From an uncultured Bacteroidota bacterium (lineage in GTDB: Bacteria > Bacteroidota > Bacteroidia > Bacteroidales > F082), in the NCBI GenBank assembly GCA_913055825.1, contig CAJXKB010000003.1:19667-83666 (forward strand): a DNA stretch of 64,000 nt, read 5' to 3'. Below, one piece after another: positions 9,546 through 17,997 of the stretch (positions are counted from its first letter, which is position 1; each line of letters starts with the position of its first letter). A program made the translations under genes and the position numbers. The notes under the pieces were generated by a model. That model had not been told where the DNA came from and searched no databases. It saw only the letters and a list, made by a program, of their open reading frames with translations.

Positions 9546-11147
9546 ATGAAACGATTATTAGTTTTCTTTTTAATGCTTCCTTTGGTAACGATGGCCTATC
9601 CCGGTCAAATCATACAATCTTTCAAAACCCCGGGAAATTACCCCGCCGGGCTTACTTTCGACGGGCAACATCTTTGGGTAAGTGATTTCCGTACGGATAA
9701 AATTTATGAACTTAATAAAAAAGGGGACATCATCAGGAGTATCCCGTCGCCGGCTTACTGGCCTATGGGGCTCACCTTCGACGGGAAATATCTCTGGTGT
9801 GCCGATGCCAAAGGACTTATCCCGCAAGGCGATGAATACCATGATGGCCGTATTTTTCAAATTGACCCCAAAGATGGTACAGTGGTAAAAACCCTGTTTG
9901 CCCCAACACCGGCGCCGCTGGGTTTGGCCTGGGATGGCAAATACCTGTGGTGTGTGGATGATATTCACAACAAACTCATCCAATTCGATCCGCAAGACGG
10001 GACAACCATTAAGGAATATCCGTCACCTGACCTGCATCCACAGGGCGTAACTTTCGATGGAAAATACCTGTGGGTTCCCGACCGCATGCGGAATGAAATT
10101 TATATGATTGATCCTACAAGAGGTTCCGTAGTTCTGATTACCAAAGCACCGGGAGGCTCGGCTGCTGATATTACCTGGGACGGGAAACACCTTTGGAATG
10201 TAGATTTTGAAGACACTAAAATTTACGAATTAAAAGCACTTGACAGTCAGAAATATATCCGTTACAATCCATATAAAGCCAAATTAAGTTACTATTACAA
10301 TGTGGATAACTTCGGACCTGGAAACATCAAACAAATGGATGTATATTTTGCACTCCCCGAAAACAGGCCCAACCAGGAAATAACAAGCAAGTTTCAATAT
10401 AAACCGGCCATTAAAGATATTGTTACCGATCAGTGGGGGCAAAAAACCGCCCATTTCCAGTTTAAAAACCTGAAACCCGGAGAACAAAGACAGCTTACCA
10501 ATGATTTTTCAGTAACGACATGGGAAGTACGCTATTTTATTGATCCTGACAAAGTGGGCGGCGAAAATGATATTCCGGAAGAGGTGAAAAGCAAATATCT
10601 CGTGGATAATTCTAAATACCAGATTCATCATCCGGTGATTCAAAATGCAGTGACAAAAGCCATTGGAAAAGATAAAAGCATGTATTGGAAAATGCGTGAT
10701 ATTTTCAATTACGTAATTAGCCACATGTATTATTTACGCACCGGAGGGTGGAACGAAGCTCCGACGGTACTGGCACGGGGAAACGGGTCCTGTTCTGAAT
10801 ATACTTTTGTGTTTATCTCCATGTGCCGCGCTGCCGGTATTCCTGCCCGTTATGTAGGATCAATTGTCAAAAGAGGTCATAAGCGTGCCATTGATGATGT
10901 TTTTCACCGCTGGATAGAAGTGTACTTGCCACATTACGGATGGGTGCCGGTTGACCCGACGCACGGCGACCGTAAATTACCCCGCGACCAAGCCAATGCC
11001 ATCGGCTACCTACCCAATCATGCATTAATAACCACACAAAGCGGAGGCGGATCCACCACTATGGGATGGACCTACAACTTTAATGAGAAATATTCAACCG
11101 ATGCCAAAGCCAATGTAGCGATTGATTACTACGGGGAATGGAATTAG
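9546..11147 (+). CDS. Secreted protein with N-terminal propeller repeats and transglutaminase-like domain
   Basis: The 533-residue precursor has a signal peptide (MKRLLVFFLMLPLVTMA). Residues about 25-235 contain at least five repeats of roughly 45-50 residues built round GLTFDGKYLWV-D, a beta-propeller-like array. A linker beta domain (about 240-350) is followed by a transglutaminase-like papain-fold domain. Its triad is visible: Cys about 416 in GNGSCSEYTFVF, His about 454 in VFHRWIEVY, and Asp about 470 in WVPVDPTHGD. Bacterial members usually act as peptidases or amidases, or cross-linkers, in the periplasm. It sits at the head of a plus-strand run of peptide-processing genes. The substrate is not known. 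Confidence 0.85.
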   Translation: MKRLLVFFLMLPLVTMAYPGQIIQSFKTPGNYPAGLTFDGQHLWVSDFRTDKIYELNKKGDIIRSIPSPAYWPMGLTFDGKYLWCADAKGLIPQGDEYHDGRIFQIDPKDGTVVKTLFAPTPAPLGLAWDGKYLWCVDDIHNKLIQFDPQDGTTIKEYPSPDLHPQGVTFDGKYLWVPDRMRNEIYMIDPTRGSVVLITKAPGGSAADITWDGKHLWNVDFEDTKIYELKALDSQKYIRYNPYKAKLSYYYNVDNFGPGNIKQMDVYFALPENRPNQEITSKFQYKPAIKDIVTDQWGQKTAHFQFKNLKPGEQRQLTNDFSVTTWEVRYFIDPDKVGGENDIPEEVKSKYLVDNSKYQIHHPVIQNAVTKAIGKDKSMYWKMRDIFNYVISHMYYLRTGGWNEAPTVLARGNGSCSEYTFVFISMCRAAGIPARYVGSIVKRGHKRAIDDVFHRWIEVYLPHYGWVPVDPTHGDRKLPRDQANAIGYLPNHALITTQSGGGSTTMGWTYNFNEKYSTDAKANVAIDYYGEWN

Positions 11148-11188
11148 GTTAAGGCTTGTTACTGTTTTTTGTTTTAATAAGAATTAGG

Positions 11189-12352
11189 ATGATACTACTT
11201 AAAAATTGTGAAGTTTTTGCTCCTGAACCGGTGGGTAAAAAAGATATTCTGCTGGGTGGTGGGATTATTTTAGCTATTGAAAACGAAATTTCGTCTTCTG
11301 AAGTTACCCGTTTTGGGGGAGAAATTATTCAAGCCGGGGGCCTCCGTGCAGTTCCGGGCTTAATTGATGGCCATGTTCACATAGCCGGTTCGGGTGGAGA
11401 AGGAGGACCGGCCACCCGAACGCCTGAGTTGCAGCTGAGTCAAATGCTAAAAGGCGGAGTTACCACAGTAATCGGACTTTTGGGTACTGACGGCTTTACC
11501 AGGAACCTGGAAGCCGTTTTAATGAAGGTGAAAGGCTTGCGTGCCGAAGGTGTTTCAGCCTGGATGATGACAGGAGCTTATCAAATTCCCACGCCCACTT
11601 TACTGGGGGATGTGGGCCGCGATATATCTTTAATTGAAGAAATAATAGGTGTGGGAGAAATTGCCCTATCCGACCACCGCTCTTCAGAACCTACACTTAA
11701 TGAACTTATCAGACTGGCTGTTCATGCCCGTATCGGGGGGATGTTGGGCAACAAAGCCGGGATTGTTAACGTACATATGGGTGACAGGGAAAATCCGTTT
11801 CGTTTGATAAATGAGGCTGTAGCAACAACTGATCTTCATTTCACCCAATTTCTTCCCACCCATTGCAATCGCAACAAGCACATATTTAATGAAGCCAAAA
11901 AATATGGCATAAACGGATACATTGACCTGACCTCTTATCCGGGCACTCTTGGACGGAATAGTGTAAATGCAGCCGACGGAGTAATGGAATTGCTGGCTGC
12001 CGGAGTACCTTTGGAACACATTACTACCACTTCGGATGGTTGTGGCTCAATGCCTATTTTCGATGAAAACGGAAAATTTGTAAAAATGGGAATTGGTACG
12101 CCGGATGCTATTTATAACACCTTTAAAATACTGGTCAACAAGCACAAACTACCTTGGGAACAAGCTCTTAAGGTGGTATCAACCAATCCGGCTAACATTT
12201 ACAAACTTCATGGCAAAGGAGTGCTACATCCCGGAAAGGATGCCGACATTATTTTGCTGGATGCCAACACTGAAATTCAATTTTTGTTGGCTAACGGAAC
12301 TTTGATGGTTAAAAACGGCCATCCAATTAAAAAGGGAACCTTTGAAAACTAA
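11189..12352 (+). CDS. iadA: Isoaspartyl dipeptidase (M38, amidohydrolase superfamily)
   Basis: This 387-residue cytoplasmic enzyme resembles IadA, which splits beta-aspartyl dipeptides formed from damaged Asp/Asn residues. Visible metal-site and substrate motifs are DGHVHI (His 62/64), SDHRSSEPT, VNVHMGD, LPTHCNRN and TTSDGCGSMP, and the C-terminal KGVLHPGKDADIILLD is usual for the amidohydrolase beta domain. The residue four positions before SDHR, where the E. coli enzyme as I recall it has the carboxylated metal-bridging Lys, is Glu (about 157) here. The ATG at 11189 (MILLKNCEVFAPEP) is preferred over an in-frame TTG at 11156. The gene lies between transglutaminase and M14 carboxypeptidase genes, with a 22-bp gap to the latter. 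Confidence 0.9.
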   Translation: MILLKNCEVFAPEPVGKKDILLGGGIILAIENEISSSEVTRFGGEIIQAGGLRAVPGLIDGHVHIAGSGGEGGPATRTPELQLSQMLKGGVTTVIGLLGTDGFTRNLEAVLMKVKGLRAEGVSAWMMTGAYQIPTPTLLGDVGRDISLIEEIIGVGEIALSDHRSSEPTLNELIRLAVHARIGGMLGNKAGIVNVHMGDRENPFRLINEAVATTDLHFTQFLPTHCNRNKHIFNEAKKYGINGYIDLTSYPGTLGRNSVNAADGVMELLAAGVPLEHITTTSDGCGSMPIFDENGKFVKMGIGTPDAIYNTFKILVNKHKLPWEQALKVVSTNPANIYKLHGKGVLHPGKDADIILLDANTEIQFLLANGTLMVKNGHPIKKGTFEN

Positions 12353-12374
12353 TTCTTTAAATAAACAATACACC

Positions 12375-13994
12375 ATGGCAAAACTTTACAAATCATTTCA
12401 GAAATCCCATTCCCGGCTATCCACAAACAATAAAATATTTGTTGTGGGGATGGTACTATTTTTTATGATCATTGCAGTTTCCTGGAAAAATGCCGGACCT
12501 GTAAAACCGCCCGCTGAAACCAATGATTTCAGCAAATTGACCGCTTACAAACCCATGATGACCTATTTAACCGAACTAAGCAGCAGGTCAAAGCATGTTT
12601 CCATGACAATGATTGGAAAATCTGTTCAGGGACGTGACATCCCGGCTCTCTTTTTTACATCGGATAAAAAATTTGCTTCCCATCGCAGTCAAAAGCCGTT
12701 GGTACTGATTTTTTGCCAGCAGCATGGCAACGAGCCTTCCGGAAAAGAGGCTGCCCTGCTGGTGGCCCGTGATTTAATTACGGATAAAGCGGAGTTGCTG
12801 CAACATTTTGATTTGATTTTGATTCCCCAAGCCAATCCGGACGGAGGCGAACTACTTCAAAGACGAAACGCCCATAACATGGATTTAAACCGAAACCATG
12901 TTGTGCTGAGTGAACCGGAAGCGCTGGCTCTTCAAACGTTGTTTCTGAAATGGAAACCGGACATAGTGCTGGATATTCACGAGTACAACAGCATTAAAAA
13001 AGAGTGGATTGATCATGGTTATATCAAAGCGGCCGATGAGATGCTCGGCGGGTTGACGAACCTGAACGCGGATCCGTCCCTAATCGAATTCAGCCGAAAA
13101 ATATTTATCCCGGAAACCGGCAAATCTATTAAAAAACAAGGCTTTACTTTTCATCGTTATACGGTTGGAATGCCGTTTCCAGGTTCAAGACTCCGCCACA
13201 GCACTACGGCTATTAACGACGGGCGCCAGAGTATGGGCATTTACAACACATTGGCTTTTATCATCGAAGGCCGGCGCTTCGCCGATCCAACGCAAAACCT
13301 GAAACACAGAACGTTGGGACAGCGGGCAGCTTTGTTGGCTTTTTTGCAAACGGTAAGCCATCATCAACAGCAAATTCTGCAACTGGTTTCCACTGCACAA
13401 AGCAAATTATTAACCGGCAACGATGAATACAACAAAATCTCGCGCCTGCAAATGGACTATTTTCCGGATCCATTGCACAAAACCTGTGCTTTTCCAGTAT
13501 TTGATTTTTACAAATGGAAAACGGTGACCAAACCATTAACTCATTATTATTCGTTAGTGGAAGTCAAAAAAAGTGTGGAAAAACCTATAGCTTACATTTT
13601 CCCAGCTTCGGAAACAAAATTAATCGCCCTGTTAAAAAGAAACAGAATAGAAATGTTTGCTTTAAAAAATGCACTGGATATTCAGGCCGAATTTTATCGC
13701 ATCCAACATGTAACACCCGACCGGGAAGAAGACAAATCCCATAAAAATGTGGACGTTTATGAATGGGGCGAAAAAAGAAATTTCCCCAAAGGAAGTGTAC
13801 TTGTATTTTTAAACCAGCGGGCTTCTAATTTAATTCCGTTGCTGCTGGAACCGCAATCTAGTTATGGCATTGTGTCCAAAAGTGCTATGCATCAGTATTG
13901 TTTCACAGATTATTTGAAGATCGGCCATGAATATCCGGTTGCACGTATTGTTCAGCCTGTGAACACAGGCAATCTTGAGAAACTACCGGAGTAA
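12375..13994 (+). CDS. Membrane-anchored M14 family zinc carboxypeptidase
   Basis: The 539-residue protein has an N-terminal hydrophobic segment (about 20-36) after a basic stretch, which is either an uncleaved membrane anchor or a late signal peptide. The M14 zinc ligands are visible: HGNE (His117, Glu120) and His202 in VLDIHEYN. ANPDGGELLQRRNAHNMDLNRNH contains the substrate-binding Asn-Arg pair, and Glu about 298 in AFIIEGRRF is the likely catalytic acid. A C-terminal extension of about 200 residues is not assigned. The family removes C-terminal residues or cleaves stem-peptide bonds. The ATG at 12375 is used; an in-frame TTG at 12342 would overlap iadA. The gene is followed 34 bp later by an NhaC transporter, probably in one operon. 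Confidence 0.86.
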   Translation: MAKLYKSFQKSHSRLSTNNKIFVVGMVLFFMIIAVSWKNAGPVKPPAETNDFSKLTAYKPMMTYLTELSSRSKHVSMTMIGKSVQGRDIPALFFTSDKKFASHRSQKPLVLIFCQQHGNEPSGKEAALLVARDLITDKAELLQHFDLILIPQANPDGGELLQRRNAHNMDLNRNHVVLSEPEALALQTLFLKWKPDIVLDIHEYNSIKKEWIDHGYIKAADEMLGGLTNLNADPSLIEFSRKIFIPETGKSIKKQGFTFHRYTVGMPFPGSRLRHSTTAINDGRQSMGIYNTLAFIIEGRRFADPTQNLKHRTLGQRAALLAFLQTVSHHQQQILQLVSTAQSKLLTGNDEYNKISRLQMDYFPDPLHKTCAFPVFDFYKWKTVTKPLTHYYSLVEVKKSVEKPIAYIFPASETKLIALLKRNRIEMFALKNALDIQAEFYRIQHVTPDREEDKSHKNVDVYEWGEKRNFPKGSVLVFLNQRASNLIPLLLEPQSSYGIVSKSAMHQYCFTDYLKIGHEYPVARIVQPVNTGNLEKLPE

Positions 13995-14028
13995 AAGCAG
14001 TAATCCGCAACCTTTTTAAAAAGAAAAT

Positions 14029-15438
14029 ATGGAAAAAAAGAAACAAAAACCCACCTTTTTACAGTCGATTATTCCTTTGTTTGCTGTTGCTGTTTTCCTT
14101 GGCATAGGTTACGGTATTTATCATCTGAACGTGGAAATATTGCTGATTGCTGCCGCTGCCGTAGCTGCTTTCATTGGCCTGCGTTTGGGTTATTCCTATA
14201 AAGAAATGGAAAATGGTTTTATCAAAAGCATGATGAAAGGTATGCCTGCCATGCTGATTGTTATTGTTGTAGGAACTATCATTGGCTCGTGGATTGCCTG
14301 CGGAACTATTCCCATGTTAATTTACTATGGGTTAAAAATTATTTCTCCTCAATATTTTCTGGTAACCGCTTCTTTGGTTTGCTCGATTATTTCAGTGGTT
14401 ACCGGAACTTCATACGGAACAGTTGGAACCTTGGGGGTTGCATTTATGGGGATTGCACATGGTTTGGGGATTCCTTTGGGGCAGGCGGCAGGCGCCATCG
14501 TTGCGGGAGCTTATTTCGGAGACAAACTTTCACCCTTTTCGGATACTACAAATCTGGCACCCATTGCTGCCGGAAGTAACTTGTACGACCATATAAAGCA
14601 TATGCTTTGGACTACTGCTCCGGCTTGGATATTAGGATTGGTTGTTTATTTTTTTCTTGGTTTTCACACACTTCATGCAGGAAATGTTTCACTCGTGAAA
14701 ACCGAGATGATCATGCAAACTATCCAATCAAACTTTACCTTCAGTTGGTGGTTACTTTTACCTCCGGCAATCACCCTGTTTTCGGCTGTGTTTAAGAAAC
14801 CCATTATCCCCAACATGTTACTTTCCTCACTTGTGGCCGTTATTTTTGCCATTGTTTTCCAACATACGAATCTTACCGCTTCCATAGCTACAATGGCAAC
14901 TGGTTTCGCCGCACATACCGGACAGCCCATGGTTGACGAATTGCTTTCAAGAGGAGGAATGTCATCAATGATGCATGTTACCCTTATCGCTTTTGCTGCT
15001 TTTGCATTTGGAGGAATTTTACAAGTTACCGGGATGCTGGATGTTATCCTTGAACGTTTACTAAAAGTTGCCCATACAAGGGGAAAACTAATTGTATCCT
15101 CAGTTTTTGCATCCATTGCAACAGCCTTTATGACAGGAAGTTCCTATTTATCAATCCTTATTCCGGGAGAGTTATTTGCCCCTGCTTATAAAAAGCTCAA
15201 TTTAGCGGCAAAGAACCTGTCGCGTACTACCGAAGACAGCGGTACCGTTATTGTTCCACTTGTTCCATGGAGTATTGCAGGTGTATTTATGGCAGGTACA
15301 CTGGGGGTCGATACGATCGACTATGCCCCGTGGGCCATTATGTGTTATACCGGATTTATTTTCGCCATCATATATGGCTTTACCGGATTTGCTATTGCTC
15401 CGAGGATCAGGGAAGATGAAACCATTCAGGGAAGCTGA
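14029..15438 (+). CDS. NhaC family Na+/H+ antiporter
   Basis: The 469-residue polytopic inner-membrane protein has roughly 11-12 hydrophobic segments. The conserved core AGAIVAGAYFGDKLSPFSDT and the later TEDSGTVIVPLVPW (residues about 402-415) are characteristic of the NhaC/ArsB-NhaD-type antiporters. Members exchange Na+ for H+ and, in some cases, link ion gradients to substrate exchange (for example malate/lactate in MleN). It sits in the middle of a peptidase operon, so a role in amino-acid or dipeptide export or antiport is conceivable, but the sequence supports only the family assignment. Confidence 0.88.
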   Translation: MEKKKQKPTFLQSIIPLFAVAVFLGIGYGIYHLNVEILLIAAAAVAAFIGLRLGYSYKEMENGFIKSMMKGMPAMLIVIVVGTIIGSWIACGTIPMLIYYGLKIISPQYFLVTASLVCSIISVVTGTSYGTVGTLGVAFMGIAHGLGIPLGQAAGAIVAGAYFGDKLSPFSDTTNLAPIAAGSNLYDHIKHMLWTTAPAWILGLVVYFFLGFHTLHAGNVSLVKTEMIMQTIQSNFTFSWWLLLPPAITLFSAVFKKPIIPNMLLSSLVAVIFAIVFQHTNLTASIATMATGFAAHTGQPMVDELLSRGGMSSMMHVTLIAFAAFAFGGILQVTGMLDVILERLLKVAHTRGKLIVSSVFASIATAFMTGSSYLSILIPGELFAPAYKKLNLAAKNLSRTTEDSGTVIVPLVPWSIAGVFMAGTLGVDTIDYAPWAIMCYTGFIFAIIYGFTGFAIAPRIREDETIQGS

Positions 15439-15440
15439 TT

Positions 15441-15470
15441 GAAAATGAAAAATGAAAATGAAAATGAAAA
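15441..15470 (+). repeat. GAAAAT-type tandem repeat across a start region
   Basis: Four to five imperfect copies of GAAAAT/GAAAAAT run directly into the start of the MEMO-family gene and create three consecutive in-frame ATG codons (15452, 15458, 15464), so the protein would begin MKMKMKN. The hexamer unit keeps the frame when copy number changes by whole 6-bp units, but the GAAAAAT variant does not. Confidence 0.6.
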
Positions 15471-16612
15471 ATTTAAAGATTTTTTTTCTGTATTTACCAT
15501 TATTTATATTTACAATGATTCCATTTAAAAACAATTTTGCACAAATCCCGATGAAACATGTTTTAAACCGGGTTACAATTCCCGCGCAGGGGGATTTGCG
15601 TGGTTTGGTGGACACCATAGGTTTTCCACACACGGCAAAACAGATGGATTTTATTGCTAATTTTTGCGAGCGGGTGGAAAAAGACAAAACACTCAACAAC
15701 AGCAAAAAATATAATTTTTCGGAAAATACGCCATTTATCTTTGGTATTTCTCCTCACGACGACTATACGCTTGCCGGCCGTACAGCCATACACATTCAAC
15801 GCCATATCCATGCCAAAACAGTAATATTAATTGGTAATGCACATTGGTCGGAAACTTTCGGCATTCGCGATAAGTTAATTTTCGGGAATTTCAAATTTTG
15901 GCGTGGGCCTTACGGAAAGGTAAAAATTTCACCATTGAGGAAAAAAATAATTGCCAATTTACCAAAGAGTGATTACATCATGAACAGAACGGTTATCGAA
16001 ACCGAGCACTCTTTGGAAGCATTGGTCCCATTCCTGCAGTATTTTAACCGGGATGTGGAAATCGTTCCCATTCTTATTCCTTTTACCCATTGGGATAAAA
16101 TGAACAGCCTGGCGGAAGATTTGGCAAACGTTATCAAAAAAATCATTTTGGAAAAACATCTGAAGTTAGGAAAAGACCTGGCTGTTTTGGTTTCGTCCGA
16201 CGGGATGCATTACGGTGATCATGCCTGGAGTTATTACAATTATCACCCTTTCGGTACGGATGCCGCAGGCTACCAAAAAGCCATGGATTATGATTCTACG
16301 CTGGTCACCCGCTTTTTAACGGGGGAGATTACCCTGCAAAAAGACCATGCCCTGTATGATAGTCTCATTGACGAACAAGGCATCTCACATTATAAAGTGT
16401 CGTGGTGCGGCAGGTTCTCGGTAACATTTGCCGTAAATTTTATGACAAGACTGGTACAGGAAAACGAACACCGCTCCCTGACGGGATATTTCCTGCGCCA
16501 CGGTTCGAGCCTCAACGATACATGGGTTCCCGTACGGAAATTACATATGGGAATTACCGGCGATGTTAATTTGCACCATTTTGTAACCTATTTTTCCGTT
16601 GGATTTAAATAA
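15452..16612 (+). CDS. Secreted MEMO1-family protein (AmmeMemoRadiSam B-like)
   Basis: The 386-residue precursor begins with a hydrophobic export signal ending near FKNNFAQ, which is unusual because MEMO proteins are normally cytoplasmic. The family core is clear: GISPHDDYTLAGR, VILIGNAHW, EHSLEALVPFLQYF and KVSWCGRFSV. The three residues that bind metal in human MEMO1 (two His and a Cys) have counterparts at His102, His131 and Cys319. The family is structurally related to non-haem iron dioxygenases, and its enzyme activity is debated. Any of three ATGs (15452, 15458, 15464) could be the start. The gene follows nhaC by 13 bp and precedes a secreted hydrolase by 13 bp, so it belongs to the peptidase operon. 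Confidence 0.85.
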   Translation: MKMKMKNLKIFFLYLPLFIFTMIPFKNNFAQIPMKHVLNRVTIPAQGDLRGLVDTIGFPHTAKQMDFIANFCERVEKDKTLNNSKKYNFSENTPFIFGISPHDDYTLAGRTAIHIQRHIHAKTVILIGNAHWSETFGIRDKLIFGNFKFWRGPYGKVKISPLRKKIIANLPKSDYIMNRTVIETEHSLEALVPFLQYFNRDVEIVPILIPFTHWDKMNSLAEDLANVIKKIILEKHLKLGKDLAVLVSSDGMHYGDHAWSYYNYHPFGTDAAGYQKAMDYDSTLVTRFLTGEITLQKDHALYDSLIDEQGISHYKVSWCGRFSVTFAVNFMTRLVQENEHRSLTGYFLRHGSSLNDTWVPVRKLHMGITGDVNLHHFVTYFSVGFK

Positions 16613-16625
16613 AAAATCTGGTATA

Positions 16626-17993
16626 ATGAAACTCTTTTACCATTTTGTTAAAGCTTTGTTTTCGGCTTTCATCGAAAATTTGTTGTCCGCTTCCCTTTTA
16701 AGGGTACTGTCCCTTTTGCTCCTGATGGCCTTTTCCGTTTCTGCCCGGGCACAGGTGGATGAGGTTGGATCGCACAGTCTGAAAATGAACATTAACGGTA
16801 GCATATTGAGAATTCCCTATTTTGCCGATTTTCAGCTGGACTCCTCAAATACTGCCATCAAAAAAATTGTGGTGGTGGTGCACGGAATGAACAGAAATGC
16901 CGGTGATTATTACCGCAACATGAAAGAAGCCGCATCCATGAGTTCGCATTATACCGATTCGCTCATGGTCGTAGCGCCGCAGTTCCTTGAAGAAGAAGAC
17001 CTTGATCCCAATTTTCTCGACAACAGCTACCTTTATTGGTCCAGTGGATGGAAATCGGGTTCCAACTCAAAAAACAATTCGGGACATCCCCGCCCCGAAC
17101 GCATTTCTTCCTATGCCGTAATGGACACGCTGATGATGCGACTTGCCACTTTTCATCCAAATTTAAAGTTTATTATTTTGGCAGGCCATTCTGCCGGCGC
17201 ACAGTTGGTAAACCGGTATTCGGCTGCCAGCCCTGTGACCGATATCCTTTGGAACAAATATGGAATTCATGTCCGGTTTATTGTGGCCAACCCGAGTTCG
17301 TACCTTTATCTTGATAATGAAAGGGCTATTGCCGGAACCGTAAACCAGTTCGCAGTTCCATCCACAACCTGTTCAACATACAATAATTGGCGTTACGGGC
17401 TGGACAAATTATATTCTTATCCCAATCAATTTGGTGCCGACTCTATACGTAACATGATGAAGCGCAGGGAGGTGGTTTATTTGCTTGGGGAACTGGATAC
17501 GGACGAAACCTCTTCGTCGCTTGACCAGTCGTGCCAGGCCGAGTTACAGGGAAGTTACCGCCTGGAAAGAGGAACCATCTATTTTAATTATCTTAAACAC
17601 TATTACGGTGAATCCATTACCAGCTTGCAGTACCGTGACACGGTCCCCGGGGCAGGGCACAACAACCGCGACATGTTTACCTCCTCCATAGGACGGTATT
17701 GGTTGTTTATGAGCGATCCGGCAGAAGGGCCGGCTTCCGTACTATTTCATACTAACAACAAATTGAAAGTTTATCCGAATCCGGCTAACGATTTTATCCA
17801 CATTCAGTTGGATGATCATGTTAAGCCGACATATTATTCCGTTTATAATGCCATGGGAACCATTCTGGTTAAACATCAGCTACTCAAAGAAAGACCATGT
17901 GTGCTCGACCTGAAAGATTTGAAGCCCGGGATGTATCTGTTGGTGATCAAGACTAAACAGGAAACGATTAGAAAATGGTTTATTAAAAGATAA
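16626..17993 (+). CDS. Secreted alpha/beta hydrolase with T9SS sorting domain
   Basis: The 455-residue precursor has a long N-terminal signal region ending in SVSARAQ. The hydrolase part shows VVVVHGMNRNAGDYY (oxyanion-hole HG, about residue 86) and ILAGHSAGAQLVNRY with the nucleophile Ser about 189. A candidate His is found in VPGAGHNNRDMF. Residues about 379-455 (KVYPNPANDFIHIQL to GMYLLVIKTKQ) form a type A T9SS C-terminal domain, so the enzyme should be exported across the outer membrane by the type IX system. The ATG at 16626 is used; an upstream in-frame TTG at 16599 overlaps the previous gene. The substrate is unknown (ester or peptide). It is 4 bp from the next gene. Confidence 0.85.
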   Translation: MKLFYHFVKALFSAFIENLLSASLLRVLSLLLLMAFSVSARAQVDEVGSHSLKMNINGSILRIPYFADFQLDSSNTAIKKIVVVVHGMNRNAGDYYRNMKEAASMSSHYTDSLMVVAPQFLEEEDLDPNFLDNSYLYWSSGWKSGSNSKNNSGHPRPERISSYAVMDTLMMRLATFHPNLKFIILAGHSAGAQLVNRYSAASPVTDILWNKYGIHVRFIVANPSSYLYLDNERAIAGTVNQFAVPSTTCSTYNNWRYGLDKLYSYPNQFGADSIRNMMKRREVVYLLGELDTDETSSSLDQSCQAELQGSYRLERGTIYFNYLKHYYGESITSLQYRDTVPGAGHNNRDMFTSSIGRYWLFMSDPAEGPASVLFHTNNKLKVYPNPANDFIHIQLDDHVKPTYYSVYNAMGTILVKHQLLKERPCVLDLKDLKPGMYLLVIKTKQETIRKWFIKR

Positions 17994-17997
17994 AATC

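Noticed and set aside
14673..15116. 147-codon frame antisense to the NhaC gene
   Set aside because: Composition follows from the hydrophobic codons of the antiporter; no start context or recognisable motif.
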